A DNA stretch of 64,000 nt, taken from CAVXTT01 sp963764685. Its GTDB lineage: Bacteria > Bacteroidota > Ignavibacteria > Ignavibacteriales > Ignavibacteriaceae. The notes under the pieces are model-generated. The model was not told where the DNA came from, did no database searches, and saw only the letters and a list, made by a program, of their open reading frames with translations. Position 1 is the first letter of the stretch. The number at the start of each line of letters is the position of its first letter. A program made the position numbers and the translations under genes. Of the stretch, positions 60,501 through 64,000 are shown one piece after another. Where the stretch lies: assembly GCA_963764685.1 (NCBI GenBank), contig CAVXTT010000020.1:62001-126000 (forward strand), given 5' to 3'.

Positions 60501-63268
60501 AGGCACATTCTTATTGGAGATTAAAAGGATTGTCAGTTGATCTGGTGATCTGGAATGAAGACCATGCCGGATACCGTCAACTGCTTCAGGAACAAATTCT
60601 GATGATAATTACGGCAGGTGTCGAAGCAAACTTTATTGACCGTCCCGGCGGAATTTTTGTACAGGCAGGCAGATCAAATATCCAATGAAGACCGGATACT
60701 TATTCAAACAGTTGCACGTGTAATCATCTCGGATCAGCGGGGAACTCTTGAAGAACAGATCAACCAACAAAGAATAGCAGGAGTTCCGGTCAGACGTTTC
60801 AAACCAATCCAGGACGCATCATGCTCCATCCGCCGATGATTCACTGCAGCCGCGCAATGATCTGATTTTCTTTAACGGACTTGGCGGATTTACACCTGAT
60901 GGGCGTGAATACATTATTTCTACCTCTCAGAAACAAATAACACCGGCACCCTGGGTAAATGTAATTGCAAATCCCGGATTTCGGAACAGTAGTTTCGGAG
61001 AATGGTCCTTCATATACATGGAGCGAAAATGCACACGAGTTCCGGCTGACTCCCTGGAACAACGATCCCGTTACCGATTCAAGCGGAGAAGCTTTTTATA
61101 TCCGTGATGAAGAAACAGGATACTATTGGTCTCCCACGCCATTGCCCGCCCGCGGGAAAGCGAGTGCTACGCCAGCCGTCATGGATTTGGCTACAGCGTT
61201 TTCGAACATACTGAAAAGGGTATCCGGACGGAACTTTGGATTTATGCGGCTGTTGATGCGTCAGTCAAGTTCTCAGTATTGAAAATAAGAAATGAGTCGG
61301 GCAGAATGCGCAAGCTGTCATTCACAGGTTTTGTTGAACTGGTACTTGGCGATATGCGTCCCAAAACCGGCATGCATATACTTACTAAAGTTGACACCGG
61401 CACTTCTGCAATATTTGCACGGAACCCTTACAATACAGAGTTTGCAGACAGGATTGTTTTCTTTCAAACAGACAGTTTGCCGCGCAGCATAACCGGCGAC
61501 CGAACTGAATTCATTGGGCGGAATTCTTCATTAAGAAATCCTGCAGCAATGACCCGTTCACATCTTTCCGGAAAAACAGGGGCAGCTTTCGATCCTTGTG
61601 CAGCTATACAGGTTCCTTTCGATCTGGATGAGAACCAGGAACAGGAGATTATATTTAAATTCGGTGCAGGCAAGAATGAAGATGATGCGATTAGATTATT
61701 GCGCCGTTTCAAGGGAGCAGCTGCAGCACGGGAAGCACTTGAAGCTGTATGGAATTACTGGAATAAAACTCTTGGCGCAGTTCAGGTGGAGACACCGGAT
61801 AATTCATTGAATATTTTAACCAACGGATGGCTCTTATATCAAACTTTAGCCTGCCGCATTTGGGCACGGAGCGGGTATTACCAGTCGGGCGGAGCTTTCG
61901 GATTCCGGGATCAGCTGCAGGATGTAATGTCGCTTATTCATACCGAACCTGTTCTTGCACGGAAGCATCTTCTTCTTTGTGCAGGCAGGCAGTTCCTTGA
62001 AGGAGATGTACAGCATTGGTGGCATCCGCCTGCCGGGAGAGGAGTTCGTACACATTGTTCTGATGATTATCTCTGGCTGCCTTTGGCAGTATGCCGTTAT
62101 GTGCTAAGCACAGGAGATACAGGTGTCCTGGATGAATCTGCTTATTTTCTGGAAAGCCGTGCAGTTGCCCCGGAAGTTGATTCCTATTATGATCTTCCGA
62201 ACAGATCTGAAGTATCCGTAAGTTTATATCATCACTGTGTGCAGGCAATAACCTATGCATTCAGATTTGGTGACCACGGTTTACCGCTGATAGGCAGCGG
62301 TGACTGGAATGACGGAATGAATATGGTCGGCATAAAAGGTAAAGGGGAAAGTGTATGGTTAGGATTCTTTCTCTATGAAGTGCTTATTCAGTTTGAAAAG
62401 ATTGCACGGCTGCGGGAGGATTTTCAGTTTGTAGAACGATGCAAAAGTGAAGCCGTCCAGCTGCGAAAAAATATAGAACAGAACGGATGGGATGGTGAAT
62501 GGTACCGAAGGGCTTACTTCGATGATGGAACACCTCTGGGATCTTCGGATAATCCGGAATGCAGGATAGATTCAATTGTACAAAGCTGGTCGGTGCTTTC
62601 CGGTGCAGGGGATAAAATGCGTTCACGCATTGCTATGGAGGCATTGGATAAAAATCTTGTCCGCCGGGATCAGAAGCTGATACAGCTTTTGGATCCTCCT
62701 TTCGATAAATCAGATTTGAATCCCGGTTATATAAAAGGTTATGTTCCCGGTGTAAGAGAAAACGGGGGACAGTATACACATGCTGCAATATGGGCAGCGA
62801 TGGCATTTGCAGCTTTGGGTGACAGTAAACGTGCATGGGAACTGCTTAACATTATCAATCCTCTCAATCATGCTTCTTCACCGGAGGATATCTCTGTTTA
62901 CAAAGTTGAACCATATGTAATAGCTGCTGATGTCTATGCCATAAAACCTCATACAGGCCGCGGCGGATGGACCTGGTATACCGGTTCGTGCTGGATGGAT
63001 GTACAGGCTTATTGTTGAATCACTCCTGGGATTAAGACTTGAAGTAGATAAACTTTATATTGAACCCTGCATTCCTGCTGACTGGCAAACATTTAAAGTT
63101 CATTACAGGTACCGTGAAACTGTTTACCACATTTACGTTATTCAGACAAAAGAAATTGATACTGGTTTGATCATAACAGTTGACGGCATTCAGAATCCGG
63201 ATAAGATTATTCCGCTTATCGACGACCGTCAGGACCATACAGTAGAAGTTAAATTGAGATTGGAATAG
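54547..63268 (+). CDS. ndvB: Cyclic beta-1,2-glucan synthase (NdvB/ChvB-like), multiply frameshifted
   Basis: One giant inner-membrane enzyme of about 2,900 residues that would build cyclic beta-1,2-glucans from UDP-glucose. Order: N-terminal helical region (to about 415); helices (FLLYSGSIVALTLLTAAALL, WQLYLMGILFFLASSNFSVAL); GT84 transferase with VITLDADTQLPRDSARQLVG and GSFIGKGIYDVDMF; more helices; a glycoamylase-like domain (WGISESGYNIVDVNLNYQYR, MAHHQGMSLLSIAY); a carbohydrate-binding beta region seen twice (TNAGGGYSKW ... ; TWSENAHEFRLTPW); and a GH94 phosphorylase-like domain (GFRDQLQDVM, GSGDWNDGMNMVG, YPGYIKGYVPG). The first 2.9 kb is clean; then about ten shifts occur between 57.4 and 63.0 kb, most repaired by dropping one base, a few by adding one in a homopolymer (e.g. 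GGG near 61153). GC content looks higher than elsewhere, which may mean acquisition by transfer. Confidence 0.9.
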
Positions 63269-63414
63269 CTGGATTTTGCTGTATCATTTCTAAGGTTTCA
63301 GTGGAAAAACAAGGAAAGTCCAATTCACCGGGCGGTACAAGGTCATTTTGAAAATTTCGGTTGAATTGTGTCTTTTATTTTTAGGCTAACTTAATATGGA
63401 ATATCTTTTTTAAT

Positions 63415-63678
63415 CTATTTGTAAAGTTTACTGCTGGTAATATCCTCTGAAATAATTGATTTTGCTTTAAGATACGATTGTGCAGTGCCCTGATCATTTT
63501 TACCCGGTCTTATATCCTTTACCTCTCCCCCCAGCACAATTACTTTTGCATCCAGTATTCTTTGGTCTGTCCAGAATTGCCGGACTGTAATTTTTCCCTG
63601 AAGATATTCATTAATTAAATCACAAAGTGCTTTTCGGCTTGTATTAATTTTATCATTAATGTTTGATAAAGATTCCAT
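63415..63678 (-). CDS. Small hypothetical protein
   Basis: An 87-residue soluble protein I do not recognise. It starts MESLSNINDKINTSRKALCD on the minus strand and is mainly helical by appearance at the N-terminus, followed by LDAKVIVLGGEVKDIRPGKN and a Lys/Ser-rich end. Length and composition are compatible with a real gene; no ribosome site is clear and no family motif is seen. It converges on the glucan synthase gene. Confidence 0.45.
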   Translation of the reverse strand: MESLSNINDKINTSRKALCDLINEYLQGKITVRQFWTDQRILDAKVIVLGGEVKDIRPGKNDQGTAQSYLKAKSIISEDITSSKLYK

Positions 63679-63870
63679 AATTATGCCTCAGCTTTCCAGA
63701 AGTCCAAATTAGTTAGCTAAAATAATGAAATATCTAAATGCCCGCTTAAAGAACGATTAAAATAATAACAAATTATAAATTCAAATACAATAAAATTCTT
63801 TTTTGCGCTTAGGAAACTTTTAATAATTAGCATCTTTATTCAAAAGGAATGTATGCAATTTTTAGATGTC

Positions 63871-64000
63871 GTCATTGCAAACCTGCCTGCGGTAGGCAGG
63901 GGAGTCTTCGACTGAAGCAATCTCACGCACCGGGATGGTTGGATGGTTGGATGAATGGATGACTGTCTGAATAAAATGCGTCATTGCGAAGGAGTCTTCG
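63871..64000. repeat. REP-like elements and GGATGGTT octamers at the window end
   Basis: GTCATTGCAA (63871) and GGAGTCTTCG-ACTGAAGCAATCTC (63901-63924) flank an inserted hairpin CCTGCC-TGCGGTA-GGCAGG (63882-63900). Four GGATGGTT-like octamers follow (63933-63964), then a second REP start GTCATTGCGAAGGAGTCTTCG (63980-64000) that is cut by the window edge. Same family as 17752-17784. Confidence 0.75.

Overview
The window looks like chromosome from an Ignavibacteria-type member of the Bacteroidota/Chlorobi group. Four large secreted proteins end in the C-terminal sorting domain of the type IX secretion system (T9SS), with the 'LEQNYPNPFNP' signature typical of that lineage. A TonB receptor with a carboxypeptidase-like N-terminal domain, a Reg_prop/Y_Y_Y hybrid-type sensor kinase and many lipoprotein or outer-membrane style genes fit the same lineage. 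I see no tRNA, rRNA, CRISPR array or intact insertion sequence.

Layout. (1) 1-9.3 kb: AT-rich plus-strand uronate catabolic cluster: KDPG aldolase, an SDR oxidoreductase, KDG kinase, a HAD phosphatase, a LarA-family nickel racemase/epimerase, 6-phosphogluconate dehydrogenase, KduI, a hexuronate-type MFS transporter and KduD. Together they would import uronates or unsaturated uronates from pectin, alginate or ulvan and take them through KDG and KDPG to pyruvate and glyceraldehyde 3-phosphate. (2) 9.3-12.3 kb: a decayed transporter tail, an orphan NusG-like antiterminator, a small membrane protein, a stranded sorting-domain remnant and a YjdI/YjdJ pair. (3) 12.5-17 kb: TonB receptor plus sorted secreted protein on the minus strand. 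(4) 17-24.5 kb: repeats, a broken FISUMP-domain lipoprotein gene, a thioredoxin-like protein, DUF1801, an AmpG-like MFS protein and a MITE-like element. (5) 24.5-35.5 kb, minus strand: three secreted Ycf48/BNR-repeat proteins, a NarL-type response regulator and its propeller sensor kinase. Three copies of one palindrome, ATACCGT-N4-ACGGTAT, lie before the regulator and two of the secreted genes, suggesting a self-contained regulon. (6) 36.9-43.8 kb, plus strand: STAS protein, ECF sigma factor, membrane anti-sigma, nonapeptide-repeat membrane protein, a metallopeptidase/beta-propeller/outer-membrane-barrel protein and a PrsW protease. This looks like an envelope-signalling locus carrying its own intramembrane protease. 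(7) 43.8-54.3 kb: repeat-rich spacer, clpC, floA, a coiled or charged membrane-anchored protein, a UvrD-like helicase and a sorted M1 peptidase. (8) 54.5-63.3 kb: one very large, comparatively GC-rich cyclic beta-1,2-glucan synthase gene, then a small hypothetical gene and REP-like repeats.

A striking property is that many otherwise well-conserved genes are broken by single-base shifts. In nearly all of them, removing one extra base restores the family sequence. The breaks cluster in blocks (1-9.3, 18-19.8, 38.3-41.9, 44.6-49.0 and 57.4-63.0 kb), while 19.8-37.8 kb is clean. I read this as local sequence error in a draft assembly and annotate these as full-length genes with marked shifts, not as proven pseudogenes.
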